Assembly (NCBI RefSeq): GCF_000379685.1
Contig: NZ_KB903259.1
Coordinates: 1 to 64,000 of the forward strand
Length of the DNA stretch: 64,000 nucleotides
Origin: Catelliglobosispora koreensis DSM 44566
Lineage (GTDB): Bacteria; Actinomycetota; Actinomycetes; Mycobacteriales; Micromonosporaceae
Direction of reading: 5' to 3'
The notes beneath the pieces were generated by a model. It was not told where the DNA came from, ran no database searches, and was given only the letters and a program-made list of their open reading frames with translations. Below, in pieces: positions 40,378-49,282 of this stretch (position 1 is the stretch's first letter; each line of letters starts with the position of its first letter). Made by a program: the position numbers and the translations under genes.

Positions 40378-41679
40378 TCAGGCTTTGCGGACCGGTGGTG
40401 GAGTCCAGCCGCCGTTGATGACTTCGGGTCTGGGTGCGTACAGGCGCATGGTGACGCCGAGTGGTCCTGGACCAGCGGGCAGCCAGTTGGATTCACGGTC
40501 CGGTCCGGGGCTTGTGCTGCGTAGGTAGAGGTCGAGTGAGCCGTCGGGATTGTAGGTCAGCGGATCCCGGTCGCCGAGGGCGAATCTGTTGATGGCGTTG
40601 GGGATCTGGAAACCCTGTGCGTCGTACATGGTGACCGACCAGAACGCGTCGACTGGCGGGAGCCGGTCGGCGTCGAAATGCAGTACGTAGTCGTGTTCGC
40701 CGGTGAGCGGTTCCCCGTCGGCGTCGGCATCCAGGATCGGGTACACCGCGTCCTCAGGCGGGTTAGCGCCCAGCCCGATGAGCGTGACGACCGCGCGTTG
40801 CAGGTAAGAGTTACCGTACACACCGATGGTGCTGTTGAAGATGGTCCAGCCGTTCGTTTTGGAGCCCAGCCCCGGAAGGGCTTGCTGCATCGCGGCGAGC
40901 GCATCCTTAGCCCCGGCGTCGATCGCGGCGGCATTCTGTGGGCTTGGCGGATCGAAGGGCTTACCTGGGATGATGCCCATGCCGGCGATTCGGGCCAGGA
41001 TCGCGAAATCGGTTGGGTGCGGTGGGTTGTTCATCAGCACCTTTGCTGCCCGGGTGAAGAATTCCACCCCGCTCATCCGGTTGACCTGCACGAGTGCTTC
41101 CGTCGCGACATCGACATCCGGGCCGGGGATGTGCTCGACCGGCACACCAAGCGGCGTCAGGGTGAAGCCGTCCTGGATGGCATTGACCGCAGCATAATCG
41201 GCTGGGCCATTGGTCTGGGTGCGGGCGATTATCCACACATATGGTGTGGGGGCCTGAATCACGGCGTGCCCGGGTGGGAGTTCGCCGGTGAAGCCCGGTC
41301 CAGTTATCACATATTCGGTCTCGGAGGTGCCGGTGCTGCGTTTGCCGACGGTGGCGAACACGTCGGTCCACATGTCCAGCATCGGCAGCAGGTAGTACCG
41401 GTCTGCGGTGTCTGGGACGTGAAGCTTGAGCGGGCCGCGGGTCAGGTCAAGCCAGGCAACGGAATACAGCGTGTCGAAGTTGATCCGGACCACCGACCGC
41501 TCCTCAGCGGGCGGGAAGGTGCGCATGTGATTGAACTGATTAGGCGGCCCGAAACCCGGCCGCACCCCTGCTGCCAGGCCCGTACCCTGCCCACGCGTGA
41601 TATCCATCGTCACCAGCGGATACAGATAGATGTAAGCCTCACGGCTCAGCGTTGCCAGATCATCGGCCAGCTTGCCCAC
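40378..41679 (-). CDS. DUF1254/DUF1214 protein
   Basis: A 433-aa protein of the DUF1254 (N-terminal, about 35-165) plus DUF1214 (C-terminal, about 310-420) family. Typical are REAYIYLYPLVTMD, NQFNHMRTFPP with VVRINFDTLYSVAWLDL, and FWSVTMYDAQGFQIPN with NRFALGDRDPL. The family is widespread but biochemically uncharacterised. No signal peptide is evident. It is the first gene after tRNA-Asn on the island side, transcribed towards the tRNA. The 284 bases between tRNA and this gene hold only the tRNA terminator. Confidence 0.92.
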   Translation of the reverse strand: MGKLADDLATLSREAYIYLYPLVTMDITRGQGTGLAAGVRPGFGPPNQFNHMRTFPPAEERSVVRINFDTLYSVAWLDLTRGPLKLHVPDTADRYYLLPMLDMWTDVFATVGKRSTGTSETEYVITGPGFTGELPPGHAVIQAPTPYVWIIARTQTNGPADYAAVNAIQDGFTLTPLGVPVEHIPGPDVDVATEALVQVNRMSGVEFFTRAAKVLMNNPPHPTDFAILARIAGMGIIPGKPFDPPSPQNAAAIDAGAKDALAAMQQALPGLGSKTNGWTIFNSTIGVYGNSYLQRAVVTLIGLGANPPEDAVYPILDADADGEPLTGEHDYVLHFDADRLPPVDAFWSVTMYDAQGFQIPNAINRFALGDRDPLTYNPDGSLDLYLRSTSPGPDRESNWLPAGPGPLGVTMRLYAPRPEVINGGWTPPPVRKA

Positions 41680-41906
41680 GCCTATGCCCCCGTCATCAGC
41701 AACCGCAAGTAATCACCAACGACCTCATGGACCCGAGGCCTGTCCACGTGAGTCTTACATGCCGCCGCGCCGCGCTAACGAGGAATCAACAAAGCTGGTG
41801 ACTCCCGGGCCGCTCGTTTGGGTCGGCCGCCATACCCACAATCCGTCGTACGCAAAGCCGCTAGCCCGGATGAGACAGAAAGGAAGCCGGTGGCAGACCG
41901 GCGAGG

Positions 41907-42305
41907 TTAGGTAGCGGAAGCAGCCGTAATGATCCCCGCAACGTATACGTTGCGCGGGTTCTGAATGAGGCTGGCACCGGCACGCTGTTGTTGGGCTTGC
42001 TGGCTCGTCCCGGTGACCCGGTCAGTACGCCGACAGCCATGGCCAGCCGGGTGGCGCATCGGCTTGTTTGGTGCGAGCGCTGGAGGCGCAGCCGAGCTCT
42101 GGGTCGCCGGTAAGGCAAGTGCCGACGGCATGAACTGATGGTTGTTGCGGGCGCGTCGCACCTGTTCGAGGATCCAGGCACGCTCCGCCGCTATGCGCCG
42201 GCGGCGCCATGCGGGACGGCATGATGGCCGTACCTGCCCGGTGCCTGCCTCGGCCCAGGCTGCCGGTGGTGCCTGTGTCAGGGTGAGTAACCGCTTCGCA
42301 TTCAT
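41907..42305 (-). CDS. Possible small hypothetical protein
   Basis: An open frame of about 132 aa, arginine-rich in the first part (RRRRIAAERAWILEQVRRARNN) and low-complexity alanine/glutamine later. ATG 42305 has GGAGG 5 bases upstream, the main support. There is no recognisable domain, and composition could arise by chance in this GC-rich DNA. Nothing else is visible in 41680-42452 except the DosR-like box at 42388. Confidence 0.3.
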   Translation of the reverse strand: MNAKRLLTLTQAPPAAWAEAGTGQVRPSCRPAWRRRRIAAERAWILEQVRRARNNHQFMPSALALPATQSSAAPPALAPNKPMRHPAGHGCRRTDRVTGTSQQAQQQRAGASLIQNPRNVYVAGIITAASAT

Positions 42306-42387
42306 CGCCGCCTCCACTCAGCTAATCGCTTGCCTCGATCATCTGCCCGGAAACCCGCTGCTAGGAGGTACCCGGACCACAACGGGT

Positions 42388-42401
42388 GGGACCTTGGACT
42401 C
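42388..42401. promoter_or_regulatory. DosR/DevR-like box, degenerate
   Basis: GGGACCTTGGACTC differs from the box at 54575 (GGGACCTTGGACCC) in two bases. It lies 51 bases before the GTG at 42453 on the plus strand and 82 bases before the possible minus-strand gene at 42305. Confidence 0.5.
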
Positions 42402-42452
42402 TTTCCCGCCAGTTGGGGTACCGGCCTACCCGGATAAGAAGGGGGTGGCGAC

Positions 42453-42740
42453 GTGAAATACACCATCGAGGAACACACTGTGTCGTTACAGCCGACAGCG
42501 GCGATTCATGCCAGCGTGCCCCTGGCAGATGTGGGGTGGTGGATTGCGCATCTTGGGCAGCGCTACGACGCCTTTATCTGGTGTGAGCAAACAACTGCGG
42601 TGCACCCGCTGCACACGCAGCCCGCACACGGCGAACTGGAGACCTACCCTCAGGCGTCTAGGCCGGCACCTCGGGCACCAGGTCAGGCGCGGGAACGACA
42701 GCGCGCGTACACGTACGATCCAGGCGCCTGTCCCTCATAG
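42453..42740 (+). pseudogene. Truncated GyrI-like/effector-binding domain gene
   Basis: The first 45 codons match the start of small effector-binding (GyrI-like) proteins (MKYTIEEHTVSLQPTAAIHASVPLADVG), but the similarity ends there and the remaining 50 residues are proline/arginine-rich without family character. Intact proteins are about 150 aa. A frameshift or deletion near 42600 is likely. The tail overlaps the convergent methyltransferase gene. The DosR-like box upstream suggests that it once belonged to the dormancy regulon. Confidence 0.5.
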
Positions 42741-43297
42741 ACTGAAATCTCGATGCTGGTGAACCCCGTTCGGCTCAGGACAACCCGCAGCTGCTCTCGC
42801 GGGTAGGCGGTGAACGGAATCAGCGAGTCCAGATACCTGCGCGGCTCCAAGTCGCAGTCGCCCTCCAGCATCCCCATCAGTAACGCACCACCTGGCTTTA
42901 GCTGCTGGGAGATCGCTGACAGCATTCCCGCCACCTGGGCTCTCGGCTGTCCCTGCCAGCCGAACAAGCTCACCGCCCCGGCGAAGCGGGACCCCACGGG
43001 ATGCAGGCCATCCAGATCGTGCAGGTCGCGTTCGGCGAAGATGGCGTCAGGCGCCTCATGGCGGGCGATGTCGAGCAAGACCGGTGACGGCTCAACACCT
43101 ACGACCGTATACCCAGCATGGGTCAGCCTCGCAGCGGTGGCTCCCGTCCCGCAGCCCACCTCAATGACAGCAGTCGCCGGGCCGCCTGGGCCAAGCGCGG
43201 ACTCAAACCAGGCAAGTTCGGCGCCATAGCCTGGATTTGCGGCCAGTGGAGCACCGGACAGTAAGCCAGCCAGGTCCGGGCGGATATCGCTGTTCAC
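42683..43297 (-). CDS. SAM-dependent methyltransferase
   Basis: A 204-aa class I methyltransferase. Motif I is VIEVGCGTGATAARL, with the beta-2 acidic residue in TVVGVEPSPVLLDIA and a later KPGGALLMGM. It is similar to small-molecule methyltransferases with the Methyltransf_11/25 fold; the substrate is unknown. The 29-base-spaced dyad ATGGTCGC/GCGACCAT (43304-43348) lies just upstream. No DosR-like box is seen there. Confidence 0.87.
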   Translation of the reverse strand: MNSDIRPDLAGLLSGAPLAANPGYGAELAWFESALGPGGPATAVIEVGCGTGATAARLTHAGYTVVGVEPSPVLLDIARHEAPDAIFAERDLHDLDGLHPVGSRFAGAVSLFGWQGQPRAQVAGMLSAISQQLKPGGALLMGMLEGDCDLEPRRYLDSLIPFTAYPREQLRVVLSRTGFTSIEISVYEGQAPGSYVYARCRSRA

Positions 43298-43380
43298 ACT
43301 TACATGGTCGCAGCCCGTCAGGCGCCGCGAATGTCATTCCGCGACCATGCGCGTACGTTGCCAGCGCGCTACCTGGCTGG

Positions 43381-43707
43381 CTACCAGGCGCCACCGCCAA
43401 GTTCACGTTCTGGATACAGCCCGATTCTGGCTAGCGCCTCCCGGCGTTCCTGCCACATCGCATTCTCATGTTGCTGGAGCAAGGCGTACTGGGCACGTTC
43501 CTGGTCGGCCGGCACGCTGGTAAATCCCGCAACGAAAGCGTCTGTAGAGCGCACCGCGGCGACGTAGGCGCCCGAAGCCACAACCGCTTCGGCCACTAGC
43601 GGATCTCGCTGCTCTGATTCAATCGTAAGTGCGGCTAATGGGGCCTCGTCCTCGGCCGCGGCCTTGTATTCAGCGCTCTCCTCGACCGGCCTTACCGGCT
43701 CACTCAT
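43381..43707 (-). CDS. Hypothetical 108-aa protein with an upstream DosR-like box
   Basis: A soluble acidic protein of 108 aa with helical pattern (EERAQYALLQQHENAMWQ-like amphipathic stretch near 68-88). I do not recognise a family. GGGAGGGAGG lies 4 bases before ATG 43707, a strong ribosome site, so it is a real gene. The palindromic box at 43765-43778 sits 57 bases upstream, the same distance as at the GDH and USP genes. Confidence 0.7.
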   Translation of the reverse strand: MSEPVRPVEESAEYKAAAEDEAPLAALTIESEQRDPLVAEAVVASGAYVAAVRSTDAFVAGFTSVPADQERAQYALLQQHENAMWQERREALARIGLYPERELGGGAW

Positions 43708-43764
43708 GGTGCCTCCCTCCCAGCTGATGGGATCAGTAAAGGTGATCAGGACCGCCGGGAAGAA

Positions 43765-43778
43765 GGGCCGATTGGCCC
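43765..43778. promoter_or_regulatory. DosR/DevR-like box, near-palindromic
   Basis: GGGCCGATTGGCCC reads GGGCCAATCGGCCC on the minus strand. It keeps the GGG..CCC ends and dyad of the DosR box, with A to C in the half site. It is 57 bases before ATG 43707. Confidence 0.45.
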
Positions 43779-43800
43779 GGTTCATCGGTAATAACAGCCT

Positions 43801-44479
43801 GTGGGTCACGCCGGGGCTTATGGCTGGCTCACCTGGAGGCGGGTGCGCCCTGCCCCTCCTACGGGCGGCAGCCGGCTGGACCTGGGCCATCTGCTGGGCA
43901 TCGGATCCGGTATCGCGGTGGCGTCGTTCGTGGTGCGCGTATGGTTCCCGCTCGGCTCCTCTCAGTACGGCGAACTCCACCTGAGCCAATGGCCGCAATA
44001 TGTTGCCCTGTTCAGCTTAGGCATCGCGGCCGGGCGGCGCGGATGGCTCGATCCAGTGCCAGGTAAGCTTCGCCGTCACTGCGGTGCCGCCGCTTTGGCT
44101 GCTGCTCTTGCCATCGGAGCCTTCGCCGTCATCGTCGCCTCCGTTGACGTGCCGGCTGAAGAATTTCTCGGCGGCGGCAGAGGCCGTCCATCGGTGTGGC
44201 GCTCGCCGAAGGCATTCTGGCAGTAACCGTCTCCATATGGCTGCTCGGCACCGCGCAGCGCCGGCTAAACCGCACTTGGGGCAACGGTCATGCCGCGCGC
44301 AGCGCATATGCCGCATTCGTGTTGCAGGGCTTCGTGCTAGTCGGTTTGGCGTTGCTGATGCGGCCGTTGGCGGTACCGGCTGAGGTGACGGCTGCGTGGT
44401 CAGCATCCTGGGAGTCCTGCTGACCTTCCGCCTGGCATGAGTTCTTGTAACCCGCACACCGCTGGCGCGCATCCTGTGA
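43801..44479 (+). pseudogene. Remnant of a membrane acyltransferase (acyltransferase 3 family)
   Basis: Successive pieces of one protein lie in different frames. First is WPQYVALFSLGIAAGRRGWLDPVPGKLRR (within 43801-44226), then AEGILAVTVSIWLLGTAQRR...AYAAFVLQGFVLVGLALL (44196-44420), then VVSILGVLLTFRLA and LVTRTPLARIL up to TGA at 44477-44479. The N-terminal half, about 200 residues, is gone and at least two frameshifts separate the pieces. The family O-acylates sugars or lipids at the membrane. Confidence 0.65.
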
Positions 44480-44602
44480 CGGCAGGGTCTTTCGCCTCTA
44501 CACCCGCATTGGGTGCCAGACGACGCTGGCTGTTATGAGGATTCTGCCCAGAACCAGGGGGCGCCGCTGGTCATCGGGCATCGTCAGCCGGCTGGTGTTT
44601 CC

Positions 44603-45703
44603 ATGCTGACAAGCAGACGGCAAGTCGCGCTGGTTTGCTGCGGCGATGTGATGACCGGCCGGGGTGTGGACCAGATCCTGGCCCATCCGGGCGACCCAGC
44701 GCTGCGTGAACCGCTGGTCAAAGACGCCCGCGTGTATGTTGGCTTGGCCGAGGAAATCAACGGTGCTATCCCGCGCCCGGTGGACCCGTGGTGGTTGTGG
44801 GGTGACGCCCTCGCGGTAATCGAAGCAACTCGGCCTGACCTGCGGCTGATCAATCTGGAGACTTCGATAACCATCAGTGACGACTTCGCCCCCGGCAAGG
44901 CCGTGCACTACCGGATGCACCCGGCCAACATAGGCTGCCTCACCGTCGCCCGTCCCGATATCTGCACTCTGGCCAACAACCACATACTGGACTTCGGTGT
45001 GCGGGGTCTGCGGGAAACGCTTACAACGCTGGCGTCTGCTGGCATCACTGCGGTGGGTGCCGGGCTGAACTCGTGGGAAGCAGCGCACCCGGCAACGGTG
45101 CGGGCCGCAAACGGTACCCGGATGACGGTCTTAGGTTTGGCCATGCTCTCAAGCGGCGTCCCGCAGTCATGGGCGTCCACCCTGGACCGGCCCGGTATCA
45201 ATCTCCAGTCCACCACGGCGATCGCGAGGACCGTTGCGGGCATCCGAGAGGCCAAGGCTGCCAGCGACATTGTGGTGGTATCCGTCCACTGGGGATCGAA
45301 CTGGGGGTACGAAATACCGCCGGATCAGATCCGGCTGGCACACGAGCTCGTTGATGCTGGCGCCGACTTCATCCACGGCCACTCCTCGCACCATCCCCGC
45401 CCGGCCGAGGTCTATCGCGGCCGGCTGATCCTTTATGGCTGTGGCGATTTCATCACCGACTACGAAGGCATAGGCGGTCATCACGAATACCGCGAAGATC
45501 TGAGACTGCTTTATCTGCCGGTGTTTGAGGCCACGGGCGAGTTCGCCGCGATGACCATCGTTGTGCTGCAAGCCCGCCAGATGCGGCTGGACCGCGCCGG
45601 GGCGAGAGATCTGCGATGGACACAGTCCACTTTGGACAGAATAAGCCGGCCCCTCGGTGCACGAATCCGTCACGGCCAGGACGGGACGCTCGACTGCCGC
45701 TAA
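44603..45703 (+). CDS. CapA/PgsA-like metallophosphatase-fold protein
   Basis: A 366-aa CapA-family protein, related to the poly-gamma-glutamate synthesis protein CapA/PgsA. Characteristic segments are ALVCCGDVMTGRG, RLINLETSIT, CTLANNHILDFGVRGLRETL, VVVSVHWGSNWGYE and DFIHGHSSHHPRPAEVYRGRLILYGCGDFI, which contain the Asp/Asn/His metal ligands of the fold. No capB or capC is near, and no signal peptide is seen, so polymer synthesis is doubtful. A CapA protein (Rv0574c) is in the M. tuberculosis DosR regulon. ATG 44603 is chosen; the frame is open to 44513. Confidence 0.9.
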   Translation: MLTSRRQVALVCCGDVMTGRGVDQILAHPGDPALREPLVKDARVYVGLAEEINGAIPRPVDPWWLWGDALAVIEATRPDLRLINLETSITISDDFAPGKAVHYRMHPANIGCLTVARPDICTLANNHILDFGVRGLRETLTTLASAGITAVGAGLNSWEAAHPATVRAANGTRMTVLGLAMLSSGVPQSWASTLDRPGINLQSTTAIARTVAGIREAKAASDIVVVSVHWGSNWGYEIPPDQIRLAHELVDAGADFIHGHSSHHPRPAEVYRGRLILYGCGDFITDYEGIGGHHEYREDLRLLYLPVFEATGEFAAMTIVVLQARQMRLDRAGARDLRWTQSTLDRISRPLGARIRHGQDGTLDCR

Positions 45704-45738
45704 CCAGGGCACGCAGGATCCCGGATCGCAACGTCACG

Positions 45739-46560
45739 TTAGGACGCATGCACGATGGCCACTGGCCCGGCGCCTTCGCGAACGAGATGCTGGCTCACCG
45801 AACCAAGCAGGAGGGCCAGGTAACCAGCGTGGCCGTGTGAGCCGACCACGGTCAGGCTGGCATGCTCAGACTCGTCGGCCATGACATATTCCGGGCTGGC
45901 ACTGTGGATGGGGCGAATGACGGTCTTTAGCTGGGGAAAGGCGTGTTCCCATATCATGAGGGATGTGCTTAGTAGCCCATCGGCTTCATTTGCCAAACCC
46001 GTATAGACGTTGATGGCTACCAGCGGCACGTCCAGTGCGAGCGCTTGGCTAACCGCGAACCCTAGGGCCGCCTGCCCCGGGCGGGAGCCATCGACACCGG
46101 CGATCACTGGGCCGCCGTCTCGCCCACCGGCGTTGACGACGATGATGCCGTGGTGGCCGTGTGCAGCGACGGTTGCCGGGATCGAGTGTGGGCTGGTGGC
46201 GTGGTTTTGCCTTTCTGGGGCCGGGCCGAGGACGGTTATCGCCGCCTGCCTGGATTCTGCGGACAACACCCGCGCGACCTCTCCTTCGCTCACCTCCGCT
46301 GTCACGGTGAGGCCGGGCCACGCTAGCCGTTGCTGCCTCGCGGTTTCCTCCGCCAAGGCGACTGCCTTTGCGCGTGCGCCCGGTTCGGCAATGGTGGTAC
46401 CGCCGGCTGCGGAATGCGGCCGGTAGCCGAGAAACGGTTCCTCGTAGATGTGCAGCAGGTGCAGTTCGGCACCGTGAGCGCTGGCAAGGTGTGCCGCGTA
46501 GGTGACCGCGGAACGGGACCCGGCCGAGTCTTCAACCCCAGCAAGAATTCGCATTCCCAT
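45739..46560 (-). CDS. Universal stress protein, tandem domain
   Basis: A 273-aa protein with two USP domains (about 1-135 and 140-273). The second has the ATP-binding motif G-2x-G-9x-GS as VGSHGHAGYLALLLGSV; the first (VLGPAPERQNHATSPHSIPATV) has lost that motif. Tandem USPs such as Rv2623 bind ATP and are induced in hypoxic dormancy. A perfect DosR box lies 58 bases upstream. It converges on the CapA gene. ATG 46560 or 46554 may be the start. Confidence 0.9.
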   Translation of the reverse strand: MGMRILAGVEDSAGSRSAVTYAAHLASAHGAELHLLHIYEEPFLGYRPHSAAGGTTIAEPGARAKAVALAEETARQQRLAWPGLTVTAEVSEGEVARVLSAESRQAAITVLGPAPERQNHATSPHSIPATVAAHGHHGIIVVNAGGRDGGPVIAGVDGSRPGQAALGFAVSQALALDVPLVAINVYTGLANEADGLLSTSLMIWEHAFPQLKTVIRPIHSASPEYVMADESEHASLTVVGSHGHAGYLALLLGSVSQHLVREGAGPVAIVHAS

Positions 46561-46618
46561 ATGCCCAACAGTGCCCGCAGGAAAGCGCGGCGGGATAGGT
46601 GGCAAGGGCCTGCGCGCC

Positions 46619-46632
46619 GGGACTTTAGTCCC
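46619..46632. promoter_or_regulatory. Perfect DosR/DevR box
   Basis: GGGACTTTAGTCCC is an exact match to the mycobacterial DosR consensus core GGGACTWWAGTCCC and is extended to CGGGACTTTAGTCCCG. It is 58 bases before the USP start on the minus strand; the USP remnant on the plus strand begins just beyond it. Confidence 0.8.
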
Positions 46633-46649
46633 GTTGCCGTAGCCGGGAT

Positions 46650-46794
46650 CCCCGGGTCAATCCTTACCATCGTGGGATCTCGCGGCCTCGGCGGTTTCAC
46701 CGGCCAGGCGCTTATCCACCACGCGGGCTGCCCCGTGGTCATCGCCCGGTTGCGGCGCGGTGAGCACGGCGCGTGGGCGCATCTGCCGTCCTAG
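46650..46794 (+). pseudogene. C-terminal fragment of a universal stress protein
   Basis: The frame ending at 46794 reads SILTIVGSRGLGGFTG, then QALIHHAGCPVVIAR, the last 45 residues of a USP domain with the usual LLLGSVS stretch deleted. Nothing upstream continues the domain. It is divergent from the intact USP and shares the perfect DosR box, so a second USP gene has been almost wholly lost. Confidence 0.6.
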
Positions 46795-46900
46795 GCGCCC
46801 GGGATTGAACGCGACTCTCTGGGAGGACTTGCGGGCCCGTCAACAGCGAGGCAGTTGCGTTCAACAGGATTGCGCCGACTGGCCGAACCGGCTTGCCGGT

Positions 46901-48010
46901 CTAGAACTTGCGCTTGAGTTCGCGCGCAGCCGCCAGGCGCTGCCAAGCCATGGCGTTAGCAGCGTGCCGTGGTGTGCCGTCGGACAGGCGCATACGGTCA
47001 AGCAGCTCGGCACTGTTAGCCCGGATCCGCCCATCGATGGTACTGAGCGCCTGGGTCTTGTCGCTGCCGCGGTATTCGGCCCAGGCACAAATAACGCCAC
47101 CCGCGTTGGCCAGGAAGTCTGGCATACAAAGGATTCCGCGTTTGTGCAAGGTAAGCTCCGCAGATTCGGTGACGGCAATATTGGCCCCGGGCAAAACCAC
47201 TTTGGCGAGTACCCGGTCAGCGTTGCCATCGTGGATGACGTCAGGCTGCGCGGCCGGCACCAGAACCTCGCAGGTGAGGGTCAACAGTTCGTCGCCCGAG
47301 ATGTGCTGGGCATCGGGAGTCATGGCCAGTGGCCGGCCCTGCTTCTTGGCGAGGGCCAATGCGTTGACGTCGAGACCGGCCGGGTCGGTAATGGCGCCGC
47401 TGCGATCCGACACAGCGACGACGCGGGCACCCAGGCCTTGCAGGAAACAAGCTGCGGCCCGGCCAACAGACCCGAACCCCTGCACCGCAACACGTGCACC
47501 GGCCAGGTCGAACTTGCCTGCCGCAGCCAGCGCCTGGGCGCAGGCAGCAAGCCCATAGCCGGTGGCCCCGATCTCGTCTAGCGCAAGACCACCCAACACC
47601 GCCGGAAGGCCAACGGCCCGGCCGGTCTCATCGTGTATCCACGCCATCGCGGTCTCATCGGTCCCCATGTCCGGACCAGGAATGTAGTCACGCAGGTCCC
47701 GGATGGCACAGGCGAACGCGCGGATCACCGGCTCTTTCCGTTCCGCAGGAAAGTCTTGCGGTACAAGGATTCCCGCCTTCCCGCCACCAAACGGCAGGCC
47801 GGAAATCGCGTTCTTCAACGTCATCGCCCGGGCCAGCCGGCTAACGTCACTGGCAGTCACCTCACTGCTCATACGCACACCACCTGCGGCCGGGCCGAGT
47901 GATGTGTCGTCGATGGCGACCATCCCGCGGCAGCCCGACGGGAGCTTCAGGACGGTCATTGAAGCGGGCCCGAAGTCGTCGGCCATCCAGGTGACGTTGA
48001 CAGGTTCCAT
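46901..48010 (-). CDS. Glu/Leu/Phe/Val dehydrogenase
   Basis: A 369-aa amino-acid dehydrogenase: catalytic Lys in GGGKAGILV (substrate binding GGVRM and AMTLKNAISGLPFGGGKAG), the GPDMGTDE segment, and a Rossmann domain with VAVQGFGSVGRAAA. It is shorter than classical glutamate dehydrogenases and nearer to leucine/phenylalanine dehydrogenase size, so the exact substrate is open. NAD(P)-linked deamination or ammonia assimilation would fit redox balancing at low oxygen. A DosR-like box lies 56 bases upstream of ATG 48010. Confidence 0.9.
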   Translation of the reverse strand: MEPVNVTWMADDFGPASMTVLKLPSGCRGMVAIDDTSLGPAAGGVRMSSEVTASDVSRLARAMTLKNAISGLPFGGGKAGILVPQDFPAERKEPVIRAFACAIRDLRDYIPGPDMGTDETAMAWIHDETGRAVGLPAVLGGLALDEIGATGYGLAACAQALAAAGKFDLAGARVAVQGFGSVGRAAACFLQGLGARVVAVSDRSGAITDPAGLDVNALALAKKQGRPLAMTPDAQHISGDELLTLTCEVLVPAAQPDVIHDGNADRVLAKVVLPGANIAVTESAELTLHKRGILCMPDFLANAGGVICAWAEYRGSDKTQALSTIDGRIRANSAELLDRMRLSDGTPRHAANAMAWQRLAAARELKRKF

Positions 48011-48066
48011 GTCTTCACCCTTGCCCGCAAAATCATGCAGCGGCAGAGCACTGCGTCGCCTGCCCT

Positions 48067-48080
48067 GGGACCTTCGGCCT
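48067..48080. promoter_or_regulatory. DosR/DevR-like box before the dehydrogenase gene
   Basis: GGGACCTTCGGCCT keeps the GGGAC half site and a GGCC right half, a form seen for DevR boxes outside M. tuberculosis. It is 56 bases from the dehydrogenase ATG at 48010 and shares the 207-base divergent gap with the box at 48169. Confidence 0.6.
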
Positions 48081-48168
48081 GGTCTGCCCCCGGAGTTGGC
48101 TGAGGTCAAGATCCGCGTCGGCTGTGTGGATGTTGAGGTGGGCGTGTGAAGCGGAACTCGGCAAGTCC

Positions 48169-48182
48169 GGGACTAAATGCCC
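48169..48182. promoter_or_regulatory. DosR/DevR-like box before the USP gene
   Basis: GGGACTAAATGCCC matches the left half of the DosR consensus exactly and the right half partly. It lies 35 bases before the ATG of the USP at 48218, within normal promoter distance. Confidence 0.65.
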
Positions 48183-48217
48183 CTGTGACATCGCCGCAAG
48201 GGGCATAACCTCAGACC

Positions 48218-49072
48218 ATGCAGGCTGCATCAAAGCGCCTAGCACCCATCACCGTCGGCTCGGTCGTCATCGGCTACGACGGATCCACATCCGGCGATCT
48301 GGCACTGCGCTGGGCGATGTGCGAAGGCAAGCTGCGCAGCCTCCCGGTGCATGTGATGCACATCGTGCAGTGGCCCGTCAGCGTGATACCCGGCGAAACA
48401 GAATGGCTGAGCGCGGAACAGCGCGCCATTATCGGCAAAGACATTGACGAAGCAATCGCGGCAGCCGGATGCGCGCGGCCCGAAGTGTCCATTGTGGAAG
48501 GTCCCGTCGCCGGTACCTTATGCGACTACTCAGATCAAGCCAGCATGATCGTGCTCGGAGCCCGGGGAAGAGGCGGGTTTTCCGGACTGCTCCTCGGCTC
48601 GGTCGGCCTGTCCGTTGCTGTGCACGCGCACTGCCCTGTAATCGTTGTCCGCGGCCAGGAACACGCCGACCTTCCTGACCGGCACGTGGCCGTCGGTGTT
48701 GATGATTCGCCACAGGCCGTGGCCGCCGTTGATTTCGCACTCGCGGAGGCAGCCAGTCGCGGATGTGCGGTCGTGGCGGTGCGGGCCTGGCAACCACCCT
48801 CCAACGTGCGCGAGGCCGGCGAGCTAGAGGCAGCTAAACACCGTACGCTGCACCAGATTCTTGAACAGCGCCGCACACGCTATCCAGATGTTGAAGTGTC
48901 CACCCGGCTGGTCTGCGGTCCCGCCGCCGCTATGCTCGTCGAGGCGTCAATGCAAGCCCAGCTGATCGTGGTCGGCGCGCGCGGCAGAGGCGGCTTCGCC
49001 GGCCTGCTGCTCGGCTCGGTCGGCGAGCAGCTGCTGCACCACGCCGAATGCCCCGTGGCGATCATCCGTTAG
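48218..49072 (+). CDS. Universal stress protein, tandem domain
   Basis: A 284-aa protein with two complete USP domains (about 12-145 and 155-284). Both have the full ATP-binding signature (VLGARGRGGFSGLLLGSVG and VVGARGRGGFAGLLLGSVG). It is closest in form to Rv2623-type dormancy proteins. It is divergent from the dehydrogenase gene and has its own box at 48169. Unlike the USP at 45739, both nucleotide sites look intact. Confidence 0.94.
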   Translation: MQAASKRLAPITVGSVVIGYDGSTSGDLALRWAMCEGKLRSLPVHVMHIVQWPVSVIPGETEWLSAEQRAIIGKDIDEAIAAAGCARPEVSIVEGPVAGTLCDYSDQASMIVLGARGRGGFSGLLLGSVGLSVAVHAHCPVIVVRGQEHADLPDRHVAVGVDDSPQAVAAVDFALAEAASRGCAVVAVRAWQPPSNVREAGELEAAKHRTLHQILEQRRTRYPDVEVSTRLVCGPAAAMLVEASMQAQLIVVGARGRGGFAGLLLGSVGEQLLHHAECPVAIIR

Positions 49073-49282
49073 CCCGCAGCGGCCGACTGTGGCGTTTTGC
49101 CAGCACACTGCGAGAAAACAGCCGACAATAGGTGAGTCCCGGGGCCGCAGGTTAGTCGCAGTGGAAGCCTGGCAGGGATTGACACAAATCGAGCCTATGG
49201 CCGCCCACCGAACGCCTGCGGACAGTACGAGGCGAGGGGCCCCTGCTGGGACGCCAACGAAAGTGGGGTGTGGGAGATGGAG

